Positions 38,201-45,616 of a DNA stretch of 64,000 nucleotides are shown here, in pieces (positions within the stretch are counted from its first letter, which is position 1; each line of letters starts with the position of its first letter). The stretch covers positions 1,302,001-1,366,000 of the forward strand of contig OZ244931.1 of NCBI GenBank assembly GCA_965222215.1, in the 5' to 3' direction. The notes beneath the pieces were generated by a model. The model saw nothing but the letters and a program-made list of their open reading frames with translations. It had not been told where the DNA came from and made no database searches. Both the position numbers and the translations under genes were made by a program. The stretch is from JABJAG01 sp965222215. Its GTDB lineage: Bacteria; Pseudomonadota; Alphaproteobacteria; UBA6615.

Positions 38201-38294
38201 CGACCAGGGGCAGGTAGCCGAGGAGGGCACGTATGACGAGCTGATGGCGAAGGACGGCGTGTTCGCTCGCCTCGCCAAGCGCCAGCTCGCCTAG
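35280..38294 (+). CDS. NHLP bacteriocin export ABC transporter permease/ATPase (peptidase-less)
   Basis: 1004 residues, much longer than a plain ABC exporter. Residues about 60-125 look like a cyclic-nucleotide-binding-type beta barrel (AWFVVSGSIDLFFM). About 340-410 resemble a C39-like domain without the catalytic Cys (HDHGPLLAFHGEGQTV, YDMVDPVTDE). The permease is about 420-740, and the ATPase has Walker A GTSGAGKST, signature LSGGQRQRLMIAR and Walker B ILIFDEATSALD. It overlaps the C39 transporter gene by ATGA, so the two probably form a heterodimer with only one active peptidase. Confidence 0.9.
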   Translation: MSSLDFLLGSGGLEAAAQTAWAEPARTLLSDLDLTGDVRDGGASDAMPAASEPTAWFVVSGSIDLFFMDRVNGGRHHLHRVDAGNIAFDAGLSHADGAFVFVPSNGAKIVTTPLGRLASLPSPSEDYADGLATAFTNWVSGMSLIALRRDRPASLSYLDTAAPELSSASSIKSAIAWFPADRVKHSIWNDGVPDLDGGAGHVPLAPLAWASPAGDDTVPGLTVRAWMETDGALADLLAFHERIASTLTDKLTAAADREAERLHRVYHLRERTLGKALGELASVMFPEARDAVAEPDFPAIAAAMHIWRAQQIEVELSDAAHQRIRNSESKPDALAREAGLHMRKVDISEPDWWKHDHGPLLAFHGEGQTVCALIPGKGGRYDMVDPVTDEVRRVDAALASTFDGAAFSFSEPFPSGKIGAREIFRFALRGTRKSSLLVMSMAILAGLLSMVVPLVTGWIIDPVIPDAELDRLWVLIGVLIVAGFAGISFGLVQGLAAIRMEGMMANRVQTAVWDRLLRLPASFFRGFTVGDLANRAQGIDGMRTLLTGTALTSLLHATSGLFSLALMLFLAWKLSLVAIVAAIVYAAVVVTVGRRILKRNRESMEYTGRIQGIVLQLLGAVGKLRVAGAETGAYARWAGPYSHLMALSYDQQRLNMLLIVFKNVFHFVTIGALIGLIAWLSGELFAVFETPKSWAQVNAAVLHKELPTATFVAFHVAYGQFLAAVFGISQTLVKLTNMKPLYERIQPIFDEEIEDDEGFEDPGELSGDIELADVHFRYAEEAPLVLRGLTMHIRPGEFAAIVGTSGAGKSTMVRLLLGFDEPESGSVFYDGQDLAHLDKRLMRRQFGVVLQNGRTLAGSLFDNIAAGANVTRDDAMEAARLAGLEKDIEQLPMGMDTYLSEGATTLSGGQRQRLMIARAIVSRPKILIFDEATSALDNETQAQVSKGLEEFDATRIVIAHRLSTIVHADRIFVLDQGQVAEEGTYDELMAKDGVFARLAKRQLA

Positions 38295-38303
38295 ACTGCC
38301 GGC

Positions 38304-39845
38304 GTGAGCGGGTCGGCCGACCAGAAGCTCGTTGCCGACACCTGGCGGCGGGTTTGCTTTCATCTCGACGGTCTGGCGATCGGCGCAAGTGTCGAGGCCC
38401 TCGACGAGACGGGGCTTCTGGACACGCTCGCGGCCGGTGGTGCCGCGCGCGACGTGCGCGAGCTCGCGCACGCCTTCGATCTGCGGCCCGGTTATCTCAA
38501 TCTGGTGTTCCGTCTGCTCGAGCTCCAGGGCTTTGTCGCGCGGTCGGGCGATATCCCGGCCGGCGGCGCGCGGGTTTGCCTTACCGATGCCGGCCGGTCG
38601 TGGCATTCCGATATTCACGCCTATCGGGGTTTCCGCGGCCGGATCGAGGATGCCGGCGCGCTTCTCGGCGGTGAACCGGTTGCCGCCGACATCGACGATA
38701 ACGCCGGGCACCTGTCGGAGCGGGTGGCACTTCACCGGACCGGTCCCATGGCGGCCGCCGCGATGACCGCGCTGGCCCGCGCGCAGGTTTTCGATCCGCC
38801 CGAACGCGCGTTGCCGCTGTCCGCCCTGCCGCACCCGGCCGTCGCGGACATTCTCGCCGGGCAGGGATGGGCATCGCGCGACGGGGGCGATGTCGTTCTG
38901 ACCGAAGCGGGACAGCTCGCGCTTCAGTTTGCGCCGCAATACTTTTATCCGGTTAGCTACCTGCCGATGCTCGCCGTGACGGGGGATCTCCTGCGCGGCC
39001 GCGCGGCCGACAGCCTCGGACGGGCCGACGACGGGACCGAAGGCCATGTCGACCGGGAGCTGGATATCGCCTTTAGCGGGATCGTGTTCGCGCGCACCTG
39101 CCGCGATCCGTTTTTCGAACTCGCGCTGCCGTTGTTCGACGAACTGCCGCTCGACGATCAGCCGCGCGCCGTCGTCGATTGCGGCGCGGGGGACGGGACC
39201 GTCCTGTGCGAGCTGTTTCGCGCGATTGCCGACCGGACCCGGCGGGGCGCGGCCTTCGACTCGCATCCGCTCACCATGGTGGGCGTGGAGTACAACCCGG
39301 TCGCCGAACGGGTGCTCGCCGACCGGCTCGCGGCGGCGGTCGTTCCGAACCTGGTCTTTTCCGGGGACATCGGAAATCCCGCCGCGATTGCGGAGCGGCT
39401 CAACGTTGCCGGTTTCGGCCCGGACGATGTCCTTCACGTCAGCAAGTCGGTGTTCCACAACCGGACGTTTCTTGGCAACGAGGCGCCGGTCGCCGGTGTT
39501 TCAGCAGGTGCGTTCGTGCGCCCGGACGGGGAACTCCTGAGCGCCGGCGCCGTCGAGGCGGACCTCGAGGCGTTGTTCCGCGCCTGGGCCGGGTGCCTGG
39601 GGCGGCACGGCATGATCGCGATCGAGGCGCATATCGTGGCGCCGGCGCTGACCACCGAACGGCTGGGCCGGTCGGTCACGACCTCCCTGGAAGCATCCCA
39701 CGGCTACTCGCACCAGTACCTCCTGGAGATCGGGCCGCATCGCGCCGCGGCGGCGCGCGCGGGGCTGCGCACGGTCGCCGCGCGGGACTTCGGCACGCCG
39801 TTCGTCGGCGCGCCGATCATGTCAATCGATCACCTAGGGGTTTAG
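38304..39845 (+). CDS. Class I SAM-dependent methyltransferase (RiPP locus)
   Basis: 513 residues from a GTG ten bases after the ABC transporter. The N-terminal half (about 10-230) is helical with winged-helix pieces (LDETGLLDTLA, LRPGYLNLVFRLLELQGFV), as in O-methyltransferase dimerisation domains. SAM motif I is VVDCGAGDG near residue 291, and the rest of the Rossmann part runs to the end (HVSKSVFHNRTF). It should methylate an O or N atom; the substrate may be the peptide, as the N-methyltransferase PoyE does in polytheonamide, but this is inference. It converges on the MetX-like gene with a four-base overlap. Confidence 0.75.
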   Translation: MSGSADQKLVADTWRRVCFHLDGLAIGASVEALDETGLLDTLAAGGAARDVRELAHAFDLRPGYLNLVFRLLELQGFVARSGDIPAGGARVCLTDAGRSWHSDIHAYRGFRGRIEDAGALLGGEPVAADIDDNAGHLSERVALHRTGPMAAAAMTALARAQVFDPPERALPLSALPHPAVADILAGQGWASRDGGDVVLTEAGQLALQFAPQYFYPVSYLPMLAVTGDLLRGRAADSLGRADDGTEGHVDRELDIAFSGIVFARTCRDPFFELALPLFDELPLDDQPRAVVDCGAGDGTVLCELFRAIADRTRRGAAFDSHPLTMVGVEYNPVAERVLADRLAAAVVPNLVFSGDIGNPAAIAERLNVAGFGPDDVLHVSKSVFHNRTFLGNEAPVAGVSAGAFVRPDGELLSAGAVEADLEALFRAWAGCLGRHGMIAIEAHIVAPALTTERLGRSVTTSLEASHGYSHQYLLEIGPHRAAAARAGLRTVAARDFGTPFVGAPIMSIDHLGV

Positions 39846-40957
39846 GCGGTCCGGCCGAGCGGTTCGGGGACGGACAGGAAGGCCTGCAGCAGCGGTTCGA
39901 GGCGCGCGGTATCGTACAGGAACCCGCCATGACCGGCGGGGCTGTCGAGGGTTTCGTGGCGGCAGAATGTGCCGTTTGCCGCGAGCGCGTCGGCGATCTC
40001 CTGCATGTCCCCGGCCGGATAGCGCCAGTCGTTCGTGTAGCTGACGAGCAGCGTCGGTGCGCGATAGCCGGCGAACGCGTCGGCCAGCGACGCGCGCCCG
40101 CGCGCCATGTCGAAATAGTCGATGGCGCGCGTGAGATACATCAGCGCGTTGGAGTCGATTCGGCCCGCGGCGTTGGTCCCGACACCCTCGAGGAAGGCCT
40201 CCACCTCGTATTCCGCGGCGAAGCCGTAGTCGGGGCCGTCGCCGGCGACGCGCCGCAGACCGAACTTCTGTGCGAAAACCTCGCGGCTCATCCAGAACAG
40301 GGCGCCGAACTTGGCGGCGAGCCCGAGCCCGGCGTCGGGCGCGGGACCGTCGTAGTAGTCGCCGCCGTTCCAGTTCGGGTCGCTCCGGATGGCGTCGCGA
40401 AGGACCGACCAGAGGGCGGTGTTGTGGGCCGAGGTGCGCGGGGTGGCGCTGATAATCACCGCGCTGCCGACCCGCGCCGGGTGGCGCGCCATCCATTCAA
40501 GGGCCATGAAGCCGCCGAAGCAGCCGCCCGCGACGGCATGAAATCGCTCGATGCCGAGCTCGTCAGCCAGTCGGGCCTGGCTCTCGACGCTGTCGCCGAT
40601 GGTGACCACCGGAAACGACGACCCGTAGGGCCGGCCGGTTGCCGGGTCGGGCGACGCGGCGGACGTGGAGCCGCCGTAGCTGCCCAGCGCGTTGGGCGAG
40701 ACGATGAAATACCGGTCCGTGTCGAAAGCCCTGCCCGGACCGATGGCCGCATCCCACCATCCGGGACGTCCGGTCTCCTCCGACGGGCCCGCGGCATGCT
40801 GGGTGCCGGTGAGGCCGTGCAGCACCAGGACGGCGTTGTCGCGCGCGGCGTTGAGGGTGCCGTAGGTTTCGTAGGCGACGTCGACCCGCTTCAGCGTCGC
40901 GCCGCTGTCGAGCCGCAGCGGCCGATCGAAGCTTGCCGTGTCGCTGGTCCGGTTCAC
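39842..40957 (-). CDS. MetX-like O-acyltransferase with Cys nucleophile (alpha/beta hydrolase fold)
   Basis: 371 residues. It follows homoserine O-acetyltransferase MetX closely: RVDVAYETYGTLNA, LVLHGLTGTQHAA, GWWDAAIGPGRAFDT, FPVVTIGDSVESQARL, with Asp in YTNDWRYP and His in GHGGFL. The nucleophile motif, normally GGSMGG, is GGCFGG, so Ser becomes Cys146. The GTG start overlaps the stop of the radical SAM gene (GTGA), so it is translated with that enzyme. It might still make O-acylhomoserine, or might acylate Ser/Thr of the peptide. Confidence 0.8.
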   Translation of the reverse strand: MNRTSDTASFDRPLRLDSGATLKRVDVAYETYGTLNAARDNAVLVLHGLTGTQHAAGPSEETGRPGWWDAAIGPGRAFDTDRYFIVSPNALGSYGGSTSAASPDPATGRPYGSSFPVVTIGDSVESQARLADELGIERFHAVAGGCFGGFMALEWMARHPARVGSAVIISATPRTSAHNTALWSVLRDAIRSDPNWNGGDYYDGPAPDAGLGLAAKFGALFWMSREVFAQKFGLRRVAGDGPDYGFAAEYEVEAFLEGVGTNAAGRIDSNALMYLTRAIDYFDMARGRASLADAFAGYRAPTLLVSYTNDWRYPAGDMQEIADALAANGTFCRHETLDSPAGHGGFLYDTARLEPLLQAFLSVPEPLGRTA

Positions 40958-42936
40958 GCCGCTTCCGGTTTCGCGCGCGCCTTGCCCAGCGCCGGCTTGT
41001 GCACGAAGCCGCCGGGGAAATCGAGCACGGATGCCAACGGCGTCACCGGCGTGCGAAGCGGCAGCGCGACGATCCGGCCGTCGATCTCCAGAACCAGATG
41101 CGCCGCCGCGAGTTCGGCCAGGGCATCCTCGATATCCGCCGGCGTGCCATCCGGTCCGGCGAGGGATTCGATCAGGCGGTGGCGGGGCGGCGCGTCGTAG
41201 GCGCCGAGCAGCACGGCGCGGGCCAGCCCGTCGATCCGGTGTTCCGTCTGCTCCGCGACCGGCCGGGTGTCGCGGATGGCGACGCTCGAGCCGTCGTCGG
41301 TCATCTCCAGGGTCGGCAGTTCGTGACCCCAGGTCTCCGCCCACGCCGCGATCTGCGTGCGCACGGCGTCGAGGCCGGGGCGCCCGGCCGGGCCGCTCTG
41401 CACCATGCCGCGCCCCCGGTCGCCGAGGGTACGGTCCTCGAAGAAGTAGACCTGCTCGAGGAGTTCCTCTTCCGTGCCCGGATAGATGTACGGGTAGAGT
41501 TCGGAGGGGCGCAGATCGAGGCCGTGTTGCGCGGCGTCGTTGAAGTAGGGGCTGTAGCGGTCGAAGCGCAGCATCGCCATACCGCCCGGCTGGAAGTGGG
41601 AGAGGGCCGGCATGATGGCGGCCATCTCCGTGTACCAGCCGTCGTCCTCGCCCGGGAAACCGCACAGGATCGTCCAGGACACGCGCACCCCATGCTGGCG
41701 GCAGCTTCGCAGCAGCCGGATGTTGTTCCAGGCGGTCACGCCCTTGCGCATCAGCTTGAGCACGCGCGTGTCGAGGTTCTCGATGCCGGGCTGGATCCAG
41801 CGGACGCCGGCCCTGGCAAGTTTCTCGACCTCGTGGGGTTTCAGGTTGGCCTTGGTTTCGTAGAACACGTCATAGTCGCGACCGGTGATCGCGGGGATGA
41901 CGGTATCGAGAAAGCCGGCGGCCATGATGTTGTCGACCGCCTCGAAGCGCGCGATGCCGTAGCGCTCTTTCAGGGTCTCGAAGTCCGACACGACCGCATC
42001 GGCGGACTTGGCGCGAAACGCCATGCTGCCGCCGTTCAGCCCGCAGAACAGGCAATGCTGACGCTCGCCCCACCAGCAGCCGCGCGCGGTCTCCACCGAG
42101 AGCCCCGGCTTGATGAGGTTCCGCGAGACCGTCCGGGACAGGGCGTCGAAATAGTCGTCGTAAAGCGGGAGGGGCACGTCCTCGATATTTTCGGTGATCG
42201 CCCGGGGCACGCCGTCGCCGTTATTTGTGTCGGGGTATCCCTGCTCGCGGTGAACGGGCGCAAGAGCGCCTTCGGGCAGGGCGTCGGCCGCGACGTCACG
42301 CCCGTGTTCCAGAACGTCTTCGCAGAGCCCGGCGATCAATCCGTCGGCTTCGCCCGACACGATGTAATCGACCCAGGGATAGCGCCGGTGGGTCGCACGG
42401 CCCATCACCGTCTCGCAGTTGGCGCCACCCATCATGGTCACGACGTCCGGTGCGCGCTCGCGGATTTTGCGCAGAAGCGCCAGCGACGCGACATGCTGCT
42501 GGAAGGTGGATGTCGCGCCGACAATCCGTGGCCTGTCGGCGAGAACCGTTTCGACGGCCCAGTCGAGAAAGCTGTCCGTCAGGTTTCGCAGTGTGTACAG
42601 CCGGGCGTGCGCGTCGTCGCCGAGCACCTCGGCCAGGCGTTTGTTTCGCGCCAGCAGCCGGTCGATATACAGCGCGTCGTTCGCCTCGAAATCCGGAAAC
42701 GCGTTCGGGCGGAATATCCAGTCGCCAAGACAGTCCTCGACGCGCGCGAGGTCGAAGAGCGCATAGTTATCGATCCCGACATAGTCGAGATACATCAGGT
42801 TCGCGTAGTGGGAGCGGGTCGCGATTCCGGCGTCCGTAAGGCTCGACTGAAGCTGTCCGAGCGCGATCGAGGGCCGCTCCACCGCGGCCACGGGCATGCA
42901 GACGAGCGCGATGTCGGCGCCGTGCGGCACGGTCAC
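40954..42936 (-). CDS. RiPP maturation radical SAM C-methyltransferase (B12-type)
   Basis: 660 residues. Residues about 1-215 are a B12-binding-like domain (GADIALVCMPVAAVERPSI; VGATSTFQQHV; VSGEADGLI). The radical SAM core begins near 275 with an unusual cluster motif C287-x7-C295-x2-C298 (GCWWGERQHCLFCGLNGG). This CWWG...FCGLNG form belongs to the 'ribosomal peptide maturation radical SAM protein 1' family, which includes PoyB and PoyC that C-methylate polytheonamide. It likely methylates unactivated carbons of core residues such as Val or Thr. It lies between tolC-like and metX-like genes on one transcript. Confidence 0.9.
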   Translation of the reverse strand: MTVPHGADIALVCMPVAAVERPSIALGQLQSSLTDAGIATRSHYANLMYLDYVGIDNYALFDLARVEDCLGDWIFRPNAFPDFEANDALYIDRLLARNKRLAEVLGDDAHARLYTLRNLTDSFLDWAVETVLADRPRIVGATSTFQQHVASLALLRKIRERAPDVVTMMGGANCETVMGRATHRRYPWVDYIVSGEADGLIAGLCEDVLEHGRDVAADALPEGALAPVHREQGYPDTNNGDGVPRAITENIEDVPLPLYDDYFDALSRTVSRNLIKPGLSVETARGCWWGERQHCLFCGLNGGSMAFRAKSADAVVSDFETLKERYGIARFEAVDNIMAAGFLDTVIPAITGRDYDVFYETKANLKPHEVEKLARAGVRWIQPGIENLDTRVLKLMRKGVTAWNNIRLLRSCRQHGVRVSWTILCGFPGEDDGWYTEMAAIMPALSHFQPGGMAMLRFDRYSPYFNDAAQHGLDLRPSELYPYIYPGTEEELLEQVYFFEDRTLGDRGRGMVQSGPAGRPGLDAVRTQIAAWAETWGHELPTLEMTDDGSSVAIRDTRPVAEQTEHRIDGLARAVLLGAYDAPPRHRLIESLAGPDGTPADIEDALAELAAAHLVLEIDGRIVALPLRTPVTPLASVLDFPGGFVHKPALGKARAKPEAA

Positions 42937-42939
42937 GGC

Positions 42940-44358
42940 CTAGTCACCGAGACCGAAGAGTTTGCCGTCGACCTCGCGGAGATGCTCGTTGGGGTCATAC
43001 AGGTCCACCGGCAGCGCAAGCTCGGCTGCCGTAAGCTGGCCCGTTGCCTGGAGCAGGCTCGATTCCGCAAGCAGGACCGCGCGCTGCGCGCTAACAATAG
43101 AGCGTCGCGCCGTCTCTCGTTCCTCGATTACATCGATCAGGTTGCGTCCCGTGGCATCGCCGCGGCGGTACTGGAAGTCGACGGCCTCGAACGCATCGTC
43201 CAGCGCGCTGACATTGTCTCGGGCAAAACCCAGCGCCTGGCGTAGCGCAACCAGGCGCTCCCAGGCGGATTTTACATTGCGCTCCACGGTCACCTGGGCG
43301 TTTGTCAGGCTCAGCCGCGCCTTGGAGAGTTCCTGCTTGTTCTCCCGGACAACCGAATGGTTCGCCCCGCCGGCGTAAAGCGGCATGGTGACGGTGACGC
43401 CGAAGCTCCAGGTGTCTTCGCGGTCAATCTCGTCATACGGAATCGCGCCGCCGGTATACCGGGCGCTGTCGTGCTGGCGCGAGAAGCTCTGAAACAGGCT
43501 TACCTGCGGGAACAGCACACCCTCCGAAGCGCGGACCGCGGCCGCGTTCTCATCGATCGTGTGCTGTGCCGCGAGGATGGTCGGACTCGCCTGCTTGGAG
43601 AGGGCAACCGCGTCGCCGAGCGAAGCGGGAAGGTTCGCGAAGGAGGGCCAACGTTCGAGTTGGAGCGGCAGCTCGCCGGTCAGGGCCTCGAAGGTTGCCT
43701 CCGCGGCCCGGCGCTCGCCCTGAGACGTGGCGAGGCTGTTCTGGGCGGAAGCGAGCGAGCTGCGGAACAGGGCGAGGTCGCTCACGGTCCGCCGCTGCGC
43801 TTCCAGCTCCTCGCGGGTGCGGCTGACCCGGGTCCGATAGTCGGACACCGTGCGGCCGCCGAGGTCCGTGAGGGTGCGGTAGTAAACGACATTGGCATAG
43901 GCGGTGACCGTTTCGGACAGCACCGAGATTTCTGTCGAAACGAGGTTGGCCTGTCCGGCCTCGATGGCACTTTCGGCTTCGTCGATTTCGGCAAACGTCT
44001 GGCCGCCGCGAAACAGCGGCAGGCTCAGCGTGTATCCGTACTTGCGGTCGAGGGTGTTGCTGCGGACCTTCGTGTCCTGGCTGCCAAGCGCCGCCGTCTC
44101 GGTCTCTTCCTGCTTGATGATCGTGCGGCCTTCCTGCGCGTTGAGCGTGATCGAGGGCCTGAACAGGTTGGCCTGGGCCTGCGGCAGCGTCTCGTCCGTC
44201 GCCCGTTGCCCTGCCCGCGCGGCTGCCAGCGCCGGGTTGATATCGTAGGCGCGCGCGAGCATCTCCGACAGGCTCTGCACGTCCTGCGCCTGCGCCGGGA
44301 ACGCGAGTGCGAACACGACGGCGCCCGCCGCTGAAATAGGTTTGAGAACTGGCTTCAT
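42940..44358 (-). CDS. TolC family outer-membrane efflux protein
   Basis: 472 residues with a Sec signal peptide (AGAVVFALAFPAQAQ). Two repeats of helical hairpins and strands follow the TolC family: LAEMLARAYDINPAL-like start, PTLAAARAGQ region, and DVIEEREDTARRS-like later half (LIDVIEERETARRSI). It should form the outer-membrane exit channel for the HlyD/ABC exporter encoded on the other strand. It ends 3 bases before the radical SAM gene and starts 220 bases from the first precursor in the opposite direction. Confidence 0.9.
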   Translation of the reverse strand: MKPVLKPISAAGAVVFALAFPAQAQDVQSLSEMLARAYDINPALAAARAGQRATDETLPQAQANLFRPSITLNAQEGRTIIKQEETETAALGSQDTKVRSNTLDRKYGYTLSLPLFRGGQTFAEIDEAESAIEAGQANLVSTEISVLSETVTAYANVVYYRTLTDLGGRTVSDYRTRVSRTREELEAQRRTVSDLALFRSSLASAQNSLATSQGERRAAEATFEALTGELPLQLERWPSFANLPASLGDAVALSKQASPTILAAQHTIDENAAAVRASEGVLFPQVSLFQSFSRQHDSARYTGGAIPYDEIDREDTWSFGVTVTMPLYAGGANHSVVRENKQELSKARLSLTNAQVTVERNVKSAWERLVALRQALGFARDNVSALDDAFEAVDFQYRRGDATGRNLIDVIEERETARRSIVSAQRAVLLAESSLLQATGQLTAAELALPVDLYDPNEHLREVDGKLFGLGD

Positions 44359-44578
44359 ACCCTGATACCGATACCGCGCTTTCGAACCACGCTAGCGTGG
44401 CGTTGTGGTCTTAACAAGGCGGTCCGTGTCCACCGAAATATGGATGTCTTTTATTGATCAAGGTTTTGCCATGGAACGGTCAATATGGTGAGATGAATAA
44501 CCCATGTTAATCCATTGGGGCTTCTCATCAGGCTCATCCGAGCCATAAGAATGTCAGCTACACAACAGGGAGAGTGTG
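44359..44578. promoter_or_regulatory. Divergent control region between tolC operon and precursor genes
   Basis: This 220-base gap must hold the promoters for both directions. The plus-strand half is richer in A and T (about 44430-44520). TTGCCA at 44466-44471 could be a -35 element, but no good -10 box is found at 17 bases; TTGATC at 44454 is likewise weak. AGGGAGAG at 44567-44574 is the Shine-Dalgarno of the first precursor. No classic operator is seen. Confidence 0.35.
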
Positions 44579-44947
44579 ATGAGCCAGGCAGACGTCGAAC
44601 GTTTCGTTTCCGACCTCAAGAGTGACGAAGGTCTTCGCACCGAACTTTCCGGACATGCCTCGGGCATCGGTTCGGTCGTCGAGTTCGCGAAGGACAAGGG
44701 TTACGACATCACCGCCGATGAGGCGAAGGCGTACATCCAGGATCAGACCCCGAACGAATTGAGCGACGACCAACTCGACGCCGTTGCCGGCGGCAAGGGC
44801 CATCACAGCAGCACGGTGTCGGAGACCCAGGTCGCGACCGTGCAGACTGTCGCCGCCGCGACGACCGAAGCAGTTGCCGCGGAGACCACCGTGAACGTCG
44901 GCGCGGAGGTGGAAGTCGCCGCCGTCGCCGTCGTCGTCGCCACCTGA
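44579..44947 (+). CDS. Nif11-type RiPP precursor peptide 1
   Basis: 122 residues. The 72-residue leader is the Nif11 pattern: VERFVSDLKSDEGLRTEL, then VVEFAKDKGYDITADEAKAY, then LSDDQLDAVAGG, ending at Gly-Gly. The 50-residue core starts KGHHSS and is rich in Val, Ala and Thr, closing with VEVAAVAVVVAT. It has no Cys, so it is not a lanthipeptide or sactipeptide core. The exporter's C39 domain should cleave after Gly72. The ATG at 44579 with AGGGAGAG five bases upstream is preferred over an in-frame GTG just before it. A strong terminator follows. Confidence 0.9.
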   Translation: MSQADVERFVSDLKSDEGLRTELSGHASGIGSVVEFAKDKGYDITADEAKAYIQDQTPNELSDDQLDAVAGGKGHHSSTVSETQVATVQTVAAATTEAVAAETTVNVGAEVEVAAVAVVVAT

Positions 44948-44978
44948 GGCACGATCACAAAATTCCAACCCATCATAC

Positions 44979-45013
44979 GGACTGCGGCATTTTTGCCGCG
45001 GTCCTTTTCTTTT
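44979..45013 (+). terminator. Rho-independent terminator after precursor 1
   Basis: An 11-base-pair stem (GGACTGCGGCA at 44979-44989 with TGCCGCGGTCC at 44994-45004, one G-U pair) with a TTTT loop, followed by TTTTCTTTT. It ends 20 bases before the start of precursor 2. Partial read-through here would set precursor 1 at higher expression than the downstream genes. Confidence 0.85.
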
Positions 45014-45032
45014 GACCCAAGGGAGAAAGCAA

Positions 45033-45395
45033 ATGAGCAAGGCAGAAGTCGAACGGTTCGTTTCGGATCTTAAGGACAACGAGGGACTCCGCGCCGAGCT
45101 GAGCGGGCACGCATCCGGGGTCGGTTCGGTTGTGTCGTTTGCCAAGGACAAGGGTTACGACATCTCGGCCGACGAGGCGCGCGACTACATCCAGGGCCAG
45201 TCCGAGCGCGATCTCAGCGACGACGAACTCGACGCCGTCGCGGGCGGCAAGGGCCACAGCCATGTCGGTGAGACCGCTGTTGCCGCGGTACAGACCGTCG
45301 CGGCGGCGACCACGGAAGCAGTCACCACCGAAACGACGACGGCGACGAGCGCCGAAGTTGCGATCGAAGCCGTTGCCGTGGTCGTGCTGACCTAA
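45033..45395 (+). CDS. Nif11-type RiPP precursor peptide 2
   Basis: 120 residues: a 72-residue leader nearly the same as in precursor 1 (VERFVSDLKDNEGLRAEL; LSDDELDAVAGG) and a 48-residue core. The core starts KGHSHVGE and is Thr/Ala/Val-rich (TTETTTATSAEVA), ending EAVAVVVLT. The start has GGGAG and AAAGC spacing shared with precursor 4. An upstream in-frame ATG-like codon gives seven more residues but lacks a ribosome site. It may be expressed by read-through of the terminator just upstream or from its own promoter. Confidence 0.88.
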   Translation: MSKAEVERFVSDLKDNEGLRAELSGHASGVGSVVSFAKDKGYDISADEARDYIQGQSERDLSDDELDAVAGGKGHSHVGETAVAAVQTVAAATTEAVTTETTTATSAEVAIEAVAVVVLT

Positions 45396-45514
45396 AACCG
45401 GCCGACCGGACCGGGGGCCGCATGCGGTCTCCCATCGAGGTGAAAATTGCCCATGTGGCGAAGGGTACCGTTGTGCCCATGAGGCGTGAATTTTCTGGAA
45501 AATTGGAGAGCGGT

Positions 45515-45568
45515 ATGGGTTAGTCGGAAGTCGAAGTGGTTGCGGTTGCAGCGGTTGTTCTGACCTGA
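45515..45568 (+). pseudogene. Decayed Nif11 precursor remnant
   Basis: Read from an ATG that has TTGGAGAGCGGT upstream, like the ribosome sites of the intact precursors, it translates M-G-stop-SEVEVVAVAAVVLT-stop. MGxSEVE matches the start of precursor 4 (MSQSEVE), with the CAG/CAA codon turned into TAG. EVEVVAVAAVVLT matches the C-termini of precursors 1 and 2. The whole middle, about 100 codons, is missing. It appears to be an internally deleted and stopped paralogue. The preceding 120 bases hold only a perfect AATTTTC-TG-GAAAATT palindrome at 45489-45504. Confidence 0.7.
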
Positions 45569-45616
45569 CACCACACCGGCCGGTCTGCGGTCACAGACAT
45601 CGTTGGGAGAGATACC

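Noticed and set aside
36843..39458. An 871-codon minus-strand frame across the second ABC transporter and methyltransferase
   Set aside because: Antisense shadow of conserved coding sequence with no recognisable protein motif.
39842..41665. A 607-residue version of the MetX-like protein starting at 41665
   Set aside because: The extra N-terminal part is antisense-frame noise across the radical SAM gene; MetX homology begins at the GTG at 40957.
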